Source: Clostridiaceae bacterium (GTDB lineage: Bacteria; Bacillota; Clostridia; Saccharofermentanales; UBA5734). Taken from it: 13,394 bases of DNA. Positions 1-6,669 of this stretch are shown piece by piece. The DNA lies in assembly GCA_012511525.1 (NCBI GenBank), contig JAAZFW010000212.1, positions 1 to 13,394 on the forward strand. Reading direction: 5' to 3'. The first letter of the stretch is position 1. Each line of letters begins with the position of its first letter. Under the pieces are notes generated by a model. It saw only the letters and a list, made by a program, of their open reading frames with translations. It made no database searches and was not told where the DNA came from. Both the position numbers and the translations under genes were made by a program.

Positions 1-1261
1 TTGGATCGCAGATCAGGAGCAGGGCCGTGTAGTTGTCACGGACTTTCTGCGTCAGCGCCTCGTTGCTGATCTCGAAATCCTTGCCGGCATATATTTCCTC
101 GAGCACCGGCCCGATCTCGTAGTGGCTGGTGTGCGGCATATCATCGGCCATGCGCGGGACCGCATAAGCGCTCAGGCAGATCTTTCCGGCGAACTCAGCC
201 ATATCGGCGATATAGTAGTTCTCGTCTTCAGAGCCGTAGGTGTAGGCATCCGCCAGGGTTCCGTCGCGCGTCATTTTGATCAGGCGGTCGCCCTGGGCGT
301 AATCGAGCAGCTGCACGAGATAGCCGTCGGCAAGCCGCGCCGCGTTGCGAATGCCGTAACTGCCGACTTCGGTCTGGCTGAAGTGGGTGCGTTGGCCCGT
401 CCGGTCGAAGCGGGACAGGCAGAGAACCTTCAGGTTGCCGCGGCTGAACACGGCCAAGCCGTCCTCGTCCGGCAGGACCGCGCCGATGTATTCGTGCTTG
501 AAGCCGTTGTCCATGACGTGCTGCCAGCGGATCTGGCCGCTAGCGTCCACCAGAGCCAGCCAGGCATATTGGGTCTGCTCGGACGACCAGGTCGGGGTCT
601 GTCCGTACACGATAACCGAATCACCCAATACCGCATAGCTGTCGAGCCAAAGATTTTTGAACGAGGCCTCCCAGACCTGCTGGCCGTCGACCCATTTTTG
701 GATCACGCTCTGGTCGGTCACGTTAAAACCGAGTTTCTCATCGAGGCGTTCCGTATAGGATATCCGGTAGGTCACACCGTCATCCTGGCCCGGCAAAAAG
801 GCGGGCCAGGTGTGGTTGCCGTTTTTGGCTTGCCAGAGCTTGGCCAGGTCCTCGGGTGTCGGCTCTTCCTGGAAGAGGTCGTAGCCGCTGACACTGCTCG
901 TGACCACGTCCGCCGTTTTGCCGAACGTAAAAGTGCCTGTGCTGATGTCGCGGTAGACGTGTTTGATTTCGCTGCGCGACAGCCCGTCCAGGGGCAAGTT
1001 GTTGGTGTTGAAAAACGTGACCGCCGCCGCGTAGTCCCGGGCTTCCGCTATGGCGGCGTACACCGTCGCACCGGAGAGGAGCACGCCCAGTGCGACAAGC
1101 GAGGCCAGGACCGGCTTGAGATGAGGGCGGCGCTTGGGCTTGGGTTCGGCCTGCCCGACGTGAAGATCCTGCGCCGCGCAGGCTGCCAGGATTGTCTCCT
1201 TATCCGGCAGCGGGATGCGATCGAGCTGCTTGAGCACGGATTTGATGGTTTTCCTGTTCAT
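1..1261 (-). CDS. Membrane-anchored putative anti-sigma/sensor protein (C-terminus cut by window edge)
   Basis: The ATG at 1259-1261 is preceded by AAGGAGG (1270-1276), which overlaps the TAA stop of the sigma factor gene, so the two are probably translationally coupled. The visible 420 residues run off the window without a stop. Residues 1-49 are a charged, presumably cytoplasmic segment ending in KPKRR. Residues about 50-71 form one hydrophobic transmembrane helix. The rest is a large, probably extracytoplasmic, beta-rich domain. Around residues 220-360 there are repeated strand-turn units such as ALVDASGQIRW and KMTRDGTLADAY, resembling beta-propeller blades, but I cannot assign a named family. 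Its position directly after an ECF sigma gene, and the short inner tail with one membrane span, fit an anti-sigma factor that senses an outside signal. That role is inferred from context; no zinc anti-sigma (HxxxCxxC) motif is visible in the cytoplasmic part. Confidence 0.75.
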   Translation of the reverse strand, partial: MNRKTIKSVLKQLDRIPLPDKETILAACAAQDLHVGQAEPKPKRRPHLKPVLASLVALGVLLSGATVYAAIAEARDYAAAVTFFNTNNLPLDGLSRSEIKHVYRDISTGTFTFGKTADVVTSSVSGYDLFQEEPTPEDLAKLWQAKNGNHTWPAFLPGQDDGVTYRISYTERLDEKLGFNVTDQSVIQKWVDGQQVWEASFKNLWLDSYAVLGDSVIVYGQTPTWSSEQTQYAWLALVDASGQIRWQHVMDNGFKHEYIGAVLPDEDGLAVFSRGNLKVLCLSRFDRTGQRTHFSQTEVGSYGIRNAARLADGYLVQLLDYAQGDRLIKMTRDGTLADAYTYGSEDENYYIADMAEFAGKICLSAYAVPRMADDMPHTSHYEIGPVLEEIYAGKDFEISNEALTQKVRDNYTALLLICDP

Positions 1262-1274
1262 GGTCTGGACCTCC

Positions 1275-1862
1275 TTACAGCAGGCGTTTGAGTTTCTTGA
1301 GCGCCCGCTGGTAGCGCTTTTGGGCCGCGACCACGCTGATTTCCATGACGCGGCTGATTTTACGGTAGCCAAGACCGGCATAGAGGCGCAAGACCACCAA
1401 CTGCCGTTCATCTTCAGTCAGTACGGCCAGCAGGTCCCGCACATCGCAGCGTGACCAGTCCGTCTCGCAGACCGGCTGATCCGCCGGAGCGATCTCGTCA
1501 AGCGGAACCGTCGCCTTGCGTTTTCGCACGACATCGATCGCCAGGTGGCGCGCTATGGTCAGAACGAAGGCGTGCGCATTGCTGCCGTCCCGATAGGACG
1601 AAGCGTAGCGGAGGACGGCGATCAACGTGTCCTGCAGCACATCCTCGGCATCGGCCGGATTGCCCGTCGTGGCATAGGCCACGGAGAAAATCAGCCTGGC
1701 CATGCGGTCATAGATGACGGACAAAGCCTCCCGGTCGCCATGTGCCAGCTCGATGATAGCCTGGTTGCAGGCTGGATCGGTCCTGTCTGGCCTGCTTGCC
1801 GCCTGATACACGTTGCTTGTCTCCTCTGCTGTCCAATCGTTTGGCTGCTCATCTGCGACCAT
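1275..1862 (-). CDS. ECF-family RNA polymerase sigma factor
   Basis: This is a 195-residue sigma-70 family protein of the extracytoplasmic function type, which directs RNA polymerase to a small regulon. Region 2 spans about residues 35-117, with the typical DAEDVLQDTLIAV helix and an AFVLTIARHLAIDVVRKRK segment for -10 recognition. Region 4 spans about 143-195, with the LTEDERQLVVLRLYAGLGYRKIS helix-turn-helix entry and a basic C-terminal helix. Region 3 is absent, as expected for the class. An in-frame start exists 31 codons upstream, but that extension is Cys/Arg-rich and unlike sigma factors. ATG 1860-1862 has GGAGA 11 nt upstream and leaves a normal length. The gene is followed after 13 bp by the membrane partner. 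ECF genes usually autoregulate; I find no convincing ECF promoter upstream. The ribosome binding site sits in an inverted repeat (1870-1890). Confidence 0.9.
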   Translation of the reverse strand: MVADEQPNDWTAEETSNVYQAASRPDRTDPACNQAIIELAHGDREALSVIYDRMARLIFSVAYATTGNPADAEDVLQDTLIAVLRYASSYRDGSNAHAFVLTIARHLAIDVVRKRKATVPLDEIAPADQPVCETDWSRCDVRDLLAVLTEDERQLVVLRLYAGLGYRKISRVMEISVVAAQKRYQRALKKLKRLL

Positions 1863-1869
1863 TGTACGC

Positions 1870-1890
1870 CTGTCTCCGGGTTCGAGACAG
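1870..1890 (-). promoter_or_regulatory. Inverted repeat covering the sigma factor ribosome binding site
   Basis: Seven-base perfect arms CTGTCTC (1870-1876) and GAGACAG (1884-1890) flank a 7-nt spacer. In the sigma mRNA the GGAGA Shine-Dalgarno is formed by the last loop base and the 3' arm, so a hairpin would partly hide it. The repeat is seen directly. The function, either RNA control of translation or a DNA operator, is inferred. Confidence 0.45.
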
Positions 1891-2041
1891 CGGCAACATC
1901 TGCACGCCAGCACCTGCATATAAGAATAGCGTTTGACGGACCCGTTTTTGGACAACCCGGATTTTTCCCGCCAAATCGGTTAGAATAAGCGTGAAACAGC
2001 CTGCTTTGGCTTGCTCTGCCAGCAATCGAGGTGACGAACCC

Positions 2042-2878
2042 ATGACCGGTCCAACCACTTACCCCCGCGACCTGGAGGCGATCCTGGCCAGACGCCACGA
2101 TAACGGCGCCGACCTTTGGATGACCCCGGACAAGAACCTGATCAAAGGCAGTCCGTTTACAACATTGGACTGCGCCCTGCTGCTCCTGGAGGTCGGAGTC
2201 AGTCCCGCTGACCTTATTCTGCAGGCGATGGCCGACTTGATCTTCTCCTGCCAGCGCGATGACGGCCGTTTCCGGGTTGCGCCGAAAGGCGCCATTTACC
2301 CCTGCCACACCATCGGGGCGCTGAATGTCCTTTGTCAGCTTGGCTTCGCTGCCGATCCGCGCCTGGAAAAGACCTTTCGACACCTGCTCGACAGCCGCCA
2401 TATGGACGGCGGCTGGCGCTGCCATGCATTCAAGTACGGCCGGGGGCCTGAGACAGACTGCTCAAATCCGGGTCCGACCCTGACTGCCCTGAACGCGTTT
2501 CGGATGACCGGCTATCCCGATCAGGATGCCGGACTCGACCGGGCGGTCGAATTTCTGCTCGGGCACTGGCGCATCCGCAGACCGATCGGTCCCTGCCATT
2601 ACGGGATCGGGACCTTGTTCATGCAGGTCGCGTACCCGTTTATGACCTACAACCTGTTTTATTATGTCTATGTGCTGTCGTTCTACCGCCGGGCGCGCCA
2701 GGATGAACGCTTCCTGGAGGCGCTGGCGGCGCTGGAGGCGAAGCGGATCGACGGACAGATTGTCGTCGAGCGCGTCAACCGCCAGCTGGCCCGGTTTGAC
2801 TTCTGCGCAAAGGGCAAGCCAAGCGCACGGGCCGGGGCGCGATACCGGGAGATCGAAAGAAATCTTACCGGTCTTTAG
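2042..2878 (+). CDS. Prenyltransferase/squalene-cyclase-like alpha-toroid protein
   Basis: This 278-residue protein looks like a single alpha/alpha-toroid domain of the terpenoid cyclase/protein prenyltransferase fold. It has repeating helix pairs with turns of the QxDDGRF (about 71-77) and DGGWRC (122-127) kind, reminiscent of the QW repeats of squalene-hopene cyclases. It is much shorter than a true cyclase (about 600 residues) and shows no DxDD catalytic motif, so it is unlikely to cyclise squalene alone. Conserved-looking Cys/His positions (YPCHT 87-91, ETDC 137-140, GPCHYGIGT 183-191) could bind a metal or substrate. The C-terminal 60 residues are basic and helical. ATG 2042 is chosen because GAGGTG lies 8 nt upstream; a GTG at 1991 has no ribosome binding site. 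A -10-like TAGAAT lies at 1981-1986 without a good -35. The substrate is unknown. The 3' end overlaps the convergent gene by 14 bp. Confidence 0.7.
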   Translation: MTGPTTYPRDLEAILARRHDNGADLWMTPDKNLIKGSPFTTLDCALLLLEVGVSPADLILQAMADLIFSCQRDDGRFRVAPKGAIYPCHTIGALNVLCQLGFAADPRLEKTFRHLLDSRHMDGGWRCHAFKYGRGPETDCSNPGPTLTALNAFRMTGYPDQDAGLDRAVEFLLGHWRIRRPIGPCHYGIGTLFMQVAYPFMTYNLFYYVYVLSFYRRARQDERFLEALAALEAKRIDGQIVVERVNRQLARFDFCAKGKPSARAGARYREIERNLTGL

Positions 2879-4790
2879 CCGTAACGCGAAAAACCTTAGG
2901 TTCGGCCGGCGCCAGCGAAGCCAGCAACGCACCGCTTTCCAGCGCGACCGGCACCCATTGCCCGTCCGGCGCGATCTGCTCCACGCGGCTGATTGCAAGC
3001 GGGGATGCAAGCGGGATGGTATCGAGCGGATCATGGCCGAGGTTGAACAGTGCGAGCAGGTAACGCCCATCCGGGAAACGGCGCAGCTTGAGGTAGATTT
3101 CCGCGTCGCCCGGGTAGTGGAACGCGACCGGGCGGCCGCAAATGAACGATAACAGCTCGAGCAACTGCAGCTTTCTGTCCGCGTCGTAAAAGCCAAACGA
3201 CGACAGCTTGTTGCTGGTGCCAACGCTGGCCGCGAGCACCACCACCCGCCCGCCGGAATCGTTCGTGAACAGCGTAGCGGCCGGACCCATCTCGGTAAAG
3301 GACTCGTCCACGCCGGATTTTCGGTGCAGCAGGATGGCCTGCACTCTGGTTTTGGGTCCCAGCGGTTCGAGATGCGCATAGGTGCTGTCCGATCCCAGGA
3401 TCTTCTGCCCCCAGCGTTCGGCGGAGACGCGCGGCCCCTGGTAGGGTACGGCGTTCACGCCGATTGCGGCGGCAAACCCGCGCGCGCAGAGCTTGACGGC
3501 CGCTGCCCCTTCCAGAAGCATCCCGCCCGCGGCCAGCTGCCGAAGATCGGTGTCAGAAAAGAGGCCGACATCCTCGCCGGTGAGCATGACCGGCAGATCG
3601 GGCATCCGGGCGTAGTTGCAGGGCAGACCGAGCACGCCGAGAAGGGCGCCCCAGGTCTTTTCCGAGCCGCCCCGGTCACCGTGAACCGGCGCCGCGTTGA
3701 AAAACGAAGCAGACGGCAGGGCAGATGCAGCATAACCGTCCGGCCTGCTTGCCTGGACAGCCTGGAAAAGGGTCTCGTAGAACTGCTGATAGCGGCCAAG
3801 GACGGCGCGGTAAGCCGCTCCGCTGGCCGGCTGGTAGGCGCGCGTGCGGGTGATCCAGTGCTTGGCGCCGTGGCAGCCCTCGAGGATGGAGCCGGTATAG
3901 TGGGCATGGAGCAGGGCGGCGGCCGTGCTGTAGCGGTTCTGCGGACAGGTGTCCGTTTCCGCCAGGACCAGGATGTCGTCGTCAAGCGCGGCGATCTGGA
4001 CCGTCCCGTGGTACATCCGGACCGGGAACGAGCGCATTTCGGGGTTCAGGTAGCGGGCGTTGTTGATCCGGACCACGCGCGGCTGGCCTTTGCCGGCCAG
4101 CCTGCCGGCAATCGCCCCGGCGTGGCGGACATCGCCGTAGCAGGTGCAAAAGCTGCCGGGCAGAGCCGGGTCCGTTTCGTCCATCGCGTCCCGGATCACC
4201 CCGGCCAGCTGGAGCAGCGAATCGAGCAGAACGTTGTCGTACAGCCGGGCGACCGTCTCGTCTGACAGCAGCCCGATCAGTTCCGTCCGGCTAAGGCTCC
4301 GGCCCAGCCGTCTGCCGGTCTCGGCCAGGTGAAGCGGACAAAAACAGCCGTTGCGGCCGGTCAGCAGTCGGAAATCGTCGTCGATCATGATAAAGGCCGG
4401 CCGCAGTGAAGCCAGGTGCCCGATAGCTTCGCGGATATAATGCTGAAAGGCGGGGTCGAACGGGCACATCTGGTAGGCCAGGCTGCCGTCCGGGCGCACA
4501 ATTTGCTGAAACGAAGCGGGCTCGTCAGGCACATAGCCGTGCCCGATCGTCGCCTGGGCCAGGATGCCCAGGTGTGCGGTATCGCCGGGGTAGGCGTCGC
4601 GAAAGGCCAGAAAGCGGTCCCCGAGGATTTTGGCCTTGTTTTGCGGCGGATTGCCTTCCGGCACCAGGGTCATCATGCAGGCACAATCGGTGGCGACACC
4701 CGATCGGATCAGGTCGAACGCGTCCGCGGCAAGGTCGGCTTCGTGTCCGGGCAGCAGCGGCATGACGTGCAGGGCGGTCAGCTTATCCAT
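2865..4790 (-). CDS. GH42-like protein (TIM barrel plus beta-galactosidase trimerization-like domain)
   Basis: This 641-residue protein has no signal peptide and should be cytoplasmic. The N-terminal about 340 residues look like a TIM barrel, with LHVMPLLPG and GILAQATIGHGYVP strands, FIMIDDDFRL (133-141) and ILVLAETDTCPQNRY (273-287). E278 and D137-D139 are candidate active-site acids, by inference only. Residues about 375-450 resemble the glutamine-amidotransferase-like trimerization domain of GH42 beta-galactosidases, especially LRQLAAGGMLLEGAAAVKL. Residues about 545-640 look like a C-terminal beta-sandwich. The specific family and sugar are unknown, and the usual GH42 catalytic motifs are not clearly recognisable. 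ATG 4788-4790 is preceded by GGAGG with 5 nt spacing. An earlier ATG at 4847 lies inside the predicted -10 element and would add a basic tail, so I reject it. It stands alone in its transcription unit. Confidence 0.65.
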   Translation of the reverse strand: MDKLTALHVMPLLPGHEADLAADAFDLIRSGVATDCACMMTLVPEGNPPQNKAKILGDRFLAFRDAYPGDTAHLGILAQATIGHGYVPDEPASFQQIVRPDGSLAYQMCPFDPAFQHYIREAIGHLASLRPAFIMIDDDFRLLTGRNGCFCPLHLAETGRRLGRSLSRTELIGLLSDETVARLYDNVLLDSLLQLAGVIRDAMDETDPALPGSFCTCYGDVRHAGAIAGRLAGKGQPRVVRINNARYLNPEMRSFPVRMYHGTVQIAALDDDILVLAETDTCPQNRYSTAAALLHAHYTGSILEGCHGAKHWITRTRAYQPASGAAYRAVLGRYQQFYETLFQAVQASRPDGYAASALPSASFFNAAPVHGDRGGSEKTWGALLGVLGLPCNYARMPDLPVMLTGEDVGLFSDTDLRQLAAGGMLLEGAAAVKLCARGFAAAIGVNAVPYQGPRVSAERWGQKILGSDSTYAHLEPLGPKTRVQAILLHRKSGVDESFTEMGPAATLFTNDSGGRVVVLAASVGTSNKLSSFGFYDADRKLQLLELLSFICGRPVAFHYPGDAEIYLKLRRFPDGRYLLALFNLGHDPLDTIPLASPLAISRVEQIAPDGQWVPVALESGALLASLAPAEPKVFRVTAKDR

Positions 4791-4842
4791 AGCAACCTCC
4801 AGTTTCTGCCGGCGACGGCGGCAAGCAGCTTTATTTGTCTTA

Positions 4843-4851
4843 ATCATAACA
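4843..4851 (-). promoter_or_regulatory. Extended -10 promoter for the GH42-like gene
   Basis: On the minus strand the sequence reads TG-T-TATGAT, an extended -10 element (5 of 6 matches to TATAAT). It lies about 53 bp upstream of the ATG at 4790. The -35 region is only T-rich and weak. Confidence 0.45.
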
Positions 4852-4882
4852 CGGGCGGCGCAAAGATAAACAGCCGGGGCGC

Positions 4883-4911
4883 TTCAGGCAGCCGGACAAG
4901 TGTGGTAAACT
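4883..4911 (+). promoter_or_regulatory. Candidate promoter for the DUF438/hemerythrin gene
   Basis: TTCAGG (4883-4888), a 17-bp spacer and TAAACT (4906-4911) with TGG directly before it make an extended -10 promoter. It sits 47 bp upstream of the ATG at 4959. An imperfect inverted repeat, CTTTG (4910-4914) and CAAAG (4922-4926), covers the likely transcription start and could be an operator. Confidence 0.4.
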
Positions 4912-4958
4912 TTGTGCGTAGCAAAGACCTTACAACAGCAGAACACGAGGAGATCGAT

Positions 4959-6158
4959 ATGGAAAACCGGATCGAAGCGTTAGCCCAATTGCTTCAGGAC
5001 CTCATCGATGGCTTACCGCCCGAGCAGGTCAGGCAAACCTATCAAACCAGCCTTGGCAGCGTGTCCGCGCTGGATCTGGCCCGAGCGGAAAACCTGCTGG
5101 TTGCGCGCGGCGTGACCATCGAGGCAATCCAGCGCGCCAGCGCCCTGCACACCGACCTGGTGCTTGGCCGCCTGGCCGCGGATGCTTCGGGGCGGCTCGA
5201 CCAGGCAGACGGCCATCCGGCCCGCGTCTTCGTCGGCGAGAATGAGGGGTTGCTCCTATTTCTCGAAAACCGTTTCAAACCGGATCTGGAGGCTTGCCTG
5301 GCAACCGGATCGGAGCCGGATCGGCTCAACCTCCTGGCCGCACTATCGGATCTTGGTGCGCTTGTCCGGCATTATGACCGCAAGGAGAACCTCTTTTTCC
5401 CCTTCCTGGAGCGGGAGGGGCTGACCGCTCCGGCCAAGGTCATGTGGGGCGTCGACCAGATCATCCGGGAACTTATGAAACTGCTCGAGGAGGCCGTGCG
5501 CGAGCAAGAGCTCCCAACCAGGCGGGTCCGCCTGATCGCGGACCGCCTGCTGCCCCAGGTGGAACGCATGGTCCGGCAGGAAAACGAGATCCTGATGCCG
5601 ATGCTGCTCGGCTGCCTGACGGCGGACGACTGGATCTTGGCCGCCCAGGAGAGCGAACAATACGGCCTGGTTTTCAACAAGGGCATAACCGGGGCGTCCA
5701 ATTCCGACGCGGCGGTCTGGCTGCAGCGTCAGACAGGGTCTGCCAAGCGGGACGCGCCGCGGGAAGAGGGCAAGATCAACCTGCCCAGCGGCCGCCTGAC
5801 CGTCGAGCAGCTGACCTGCATGCTCAACACGCTGCCGACCGACCTGACCTTCATCGACAGCGACGATGTGGTCCAGTACTATTCCGAGGGCAAGCATCAG
5901 GTGTTCGCCCGGACCCGGACGATCATCGGGCGCAATGTGTTTCTCTGCCATCCGCCCCAGCTGGTGCCCCGCATCCGACAGCTGATCGAGTCCTTCCGCA
6001 GCGGCAGGAAGGACCAGGCGATCGTGCCGGTGCGCAAGGGAAACCGGCTTGACCTGGTTCGCTACTACGCCGTCCGCGACGAATCCGGCGCCTACATGGG
6101 CACGGTTGAAGTGACCGAGGAGATCTCGGGGATCATCGATCTGGTTGCCGGGAAATAG
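4959..6158 (+). CDS. DUF438 / hemerythrin-like / PAS domain protein
   Basis: This 399-residue soluble protein has three parts. Residues about 1-70 match the DUF438 helical domain. Residues about 85-240 match the hemerythrin HHE-like di-iron helical bundle, with GHPARVFVGEN (85-95), VRHYDRKENLFFPFLE (136-151), APAKVMWGVD (157-166) and RQENEILMP (206-214). H86, H138, E143 and E208 or E210 are candidate metal ligands. Residues about 280-395 form a C-terminal PAS domain with NVFLCHPPQLVPRI and LVRYYAVRDESGAYMGTVEVTEEIS. Proteins of this layout are thought to sense or handle oxygen, nitric oxide or redox state in anaerobes; none is well characterised to my knowledge. Position 166 is Asp, where I half remember His in relatives. 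ATG 4959 has GAGGAG with 6 nt spacing. The open frame reaches back to 4416, but that part is the antisense shadow of the neighbour. The 3' end overlaps the Rrf2 gene by 26 bp. Confidence 0.88.
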   Translation: MENRIEALAQLLQDLIDGLPPEQVRQTYQTSLGSVSALDLARAENLLVARGVTIEAIQRASALHTDLVLGRLAADASGRLDQADGHPARVFVGENEGLLLFLENRFKPDLEACLATGSEPDRLNLLAALSDLGALVRHYDRKENLFFPFLEREGLTAPAKVMWGVDQIIRELMKLLEEAVREQELPTRRVRLIADRLLPQVERMVRQENEILMPMLLGCLTADDWILAAQESEQYGLVFNKGITGASNSDAAVWLQRQTGSAKRDAPREEGKINLPSGRLTVEQLTCMLNTLPTDLTFIDSDDVVQYYSEGKHQVFARTRTIIGRNVFLCHPPQLVPRIRQLIESFRSGRKDQAIVPVRKGNRLDLVRYYAVRDESGAYMGTVEVTEEISGIIDLVAGK

Positions 6159-6582
6159 CTGTCTCGCCTTCCTGGGGCGGCCAGTCAAGCAAGTCGGCCA
6201 GGGTGACGCTTTCCAGATAACGGTCGATCAGGCGGTCCAGCTCGAGCCAGAGCGGCAACGTGTCGCACTGGCCGGACCTGGCGCAGGTGACAGCGTCGTC
6301 CTCCACGCAGGCGACCGGGGCCAGGTTGCCCTCGACCAGCTTGAGGACCGCTCCGGCCGTGTAGGCAGCAGCAGGCCTGGCCAGCCGGTAACCGCCGTTC
6401 TTGCCGCGCTGGCTGGTCACAAAGCCGGCCTGGTGCAGCTTGGCGACGATGGCCTCGAGATACTTGAGGGATATGTCCTGCCGCGCCGCGATCGCTGCCA
6501 GGGAAACATATGTGTCCGGGTTTTGCCTGGCCAGGTCAGCCATGACACGCAACGCGTAGCGGCCTTTGGTCGATATTTTCAT
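6133..6582 (-). CDS. Rrf2-family transcriptional regulator with Fe-S-type cysteines
   Basis: This 149-residue protein opens with MKISTKGRYALRVM, the hallmark of the Rrf2 family (IscR, NsrR, CymR, RirA). The winged helix is at residues 1-80, including SLKYLEAIVAKLHQAGFVTSQRGKNGGYRLARP. Three cysteines, C92, C100 and C106, lie in the loop that carries the [2Fe-2S] cluster in IscR (there C92, C98, C104), so a cluster-sensing regulator of iron-sulfur, NO or redox status is likely. CymR-type members lack these cysteines. ATG 6580-6582 has GGAG 8 nt upstream; a further 13 upstream codons are not family-like. It has a good promoter (TTGCCA, 18 bp, TATGAT) overlapped by a palindrome that suggests autoregulation. 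It is convergent and overlapping with the DUF438/hemerythrin gene, and divergent from the GNAT gene. The target genes are not identified. Confidence 0.93.
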   Translation of the reverse strand: MKISTKGRYALRVMADLARQNPDTYVSLAAIAARQDISLKYLEAIVAKLHQAGFVTSQRGKNGGYRLARPAAAYTAGAVLKLVEGNLAPVACVEDDAVTCARSGQCDTLPLWLELDRLIDRYLESVTLADLLDWPPQEGETAISRQPDR

Positions 6583-6609
6583 CGGGCATGCTCCAGCAAA
6601 AAGTTTATC

Positions 6610-6620
6610 TGATCGTATCA
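6610..6620. promoter_or_regulatory. Palindrome overlapping the Rrf2 promoter -10, candidate operator
   Basis: TGAT-CGT-ATCA is a perfect 4-bp inverted repeat with a 3-bp spacer. It overlaps the -10 element of the Rrf2 promoter, the usual place for an autorepressor. It lies within the 87-bp divergent gap, so it could also affect the GNAT gene. The arms are short, so chance is possible. Confidence 0.35.
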
Positions 6621-6646
6621 TACCGTCTGGCCCCTTTTGTTGGCAA
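6617..6646 (-). promoter_or_regulatory. Promoter of the Rrf2 regulator gene
   Basis: On the minus strand TTGCCA (6641-6646; 5 of 6 matches to TTGACA) and TATGAT (6617-6622; 5 of 6) are separated by 18 bp. This is the best sigma-A type promoter in the window. The start of transcription would lie about 30 bases before the ATG. Confidence 0.6.
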
Positions 6647-6669
6647 GCATGACCATCGGGAGAGAATAA

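Noticed and set aside
122..1291. Long plus-strand open frame of 389 codons
   Set aside because: It is the antisense of the membrane protein downstream of the sigma factor. The minus strand has a proper start, ribosome binding site, membrane helix and coupling to the sigma gene; the plus frame has no family features.
1949..1986. TTGGAC and TAGAAT as a promoter for the prenyltransferase-like gene
   Set aside because: The spacing is 26 bp, far too long. TAGAAT alone may be a -10, but no matching -35 or extended element was seen.
1691..2425. Minus-strand frame of 244 codons across the sigma/prenyltransferase gap
   Set aside because: It is out of frame with the sigma gene and antisense to the prenyltransferase-like gene, with low-complexity composition and no recognisable domain.
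4416..4958. Upstream extension of the DUF438/hemerythrin frame
   Set aside because: This part lies antisense to the GH42-like gene and across the promoter region. The family start and GAGGAG ribosome binding site are at ATG 4959.
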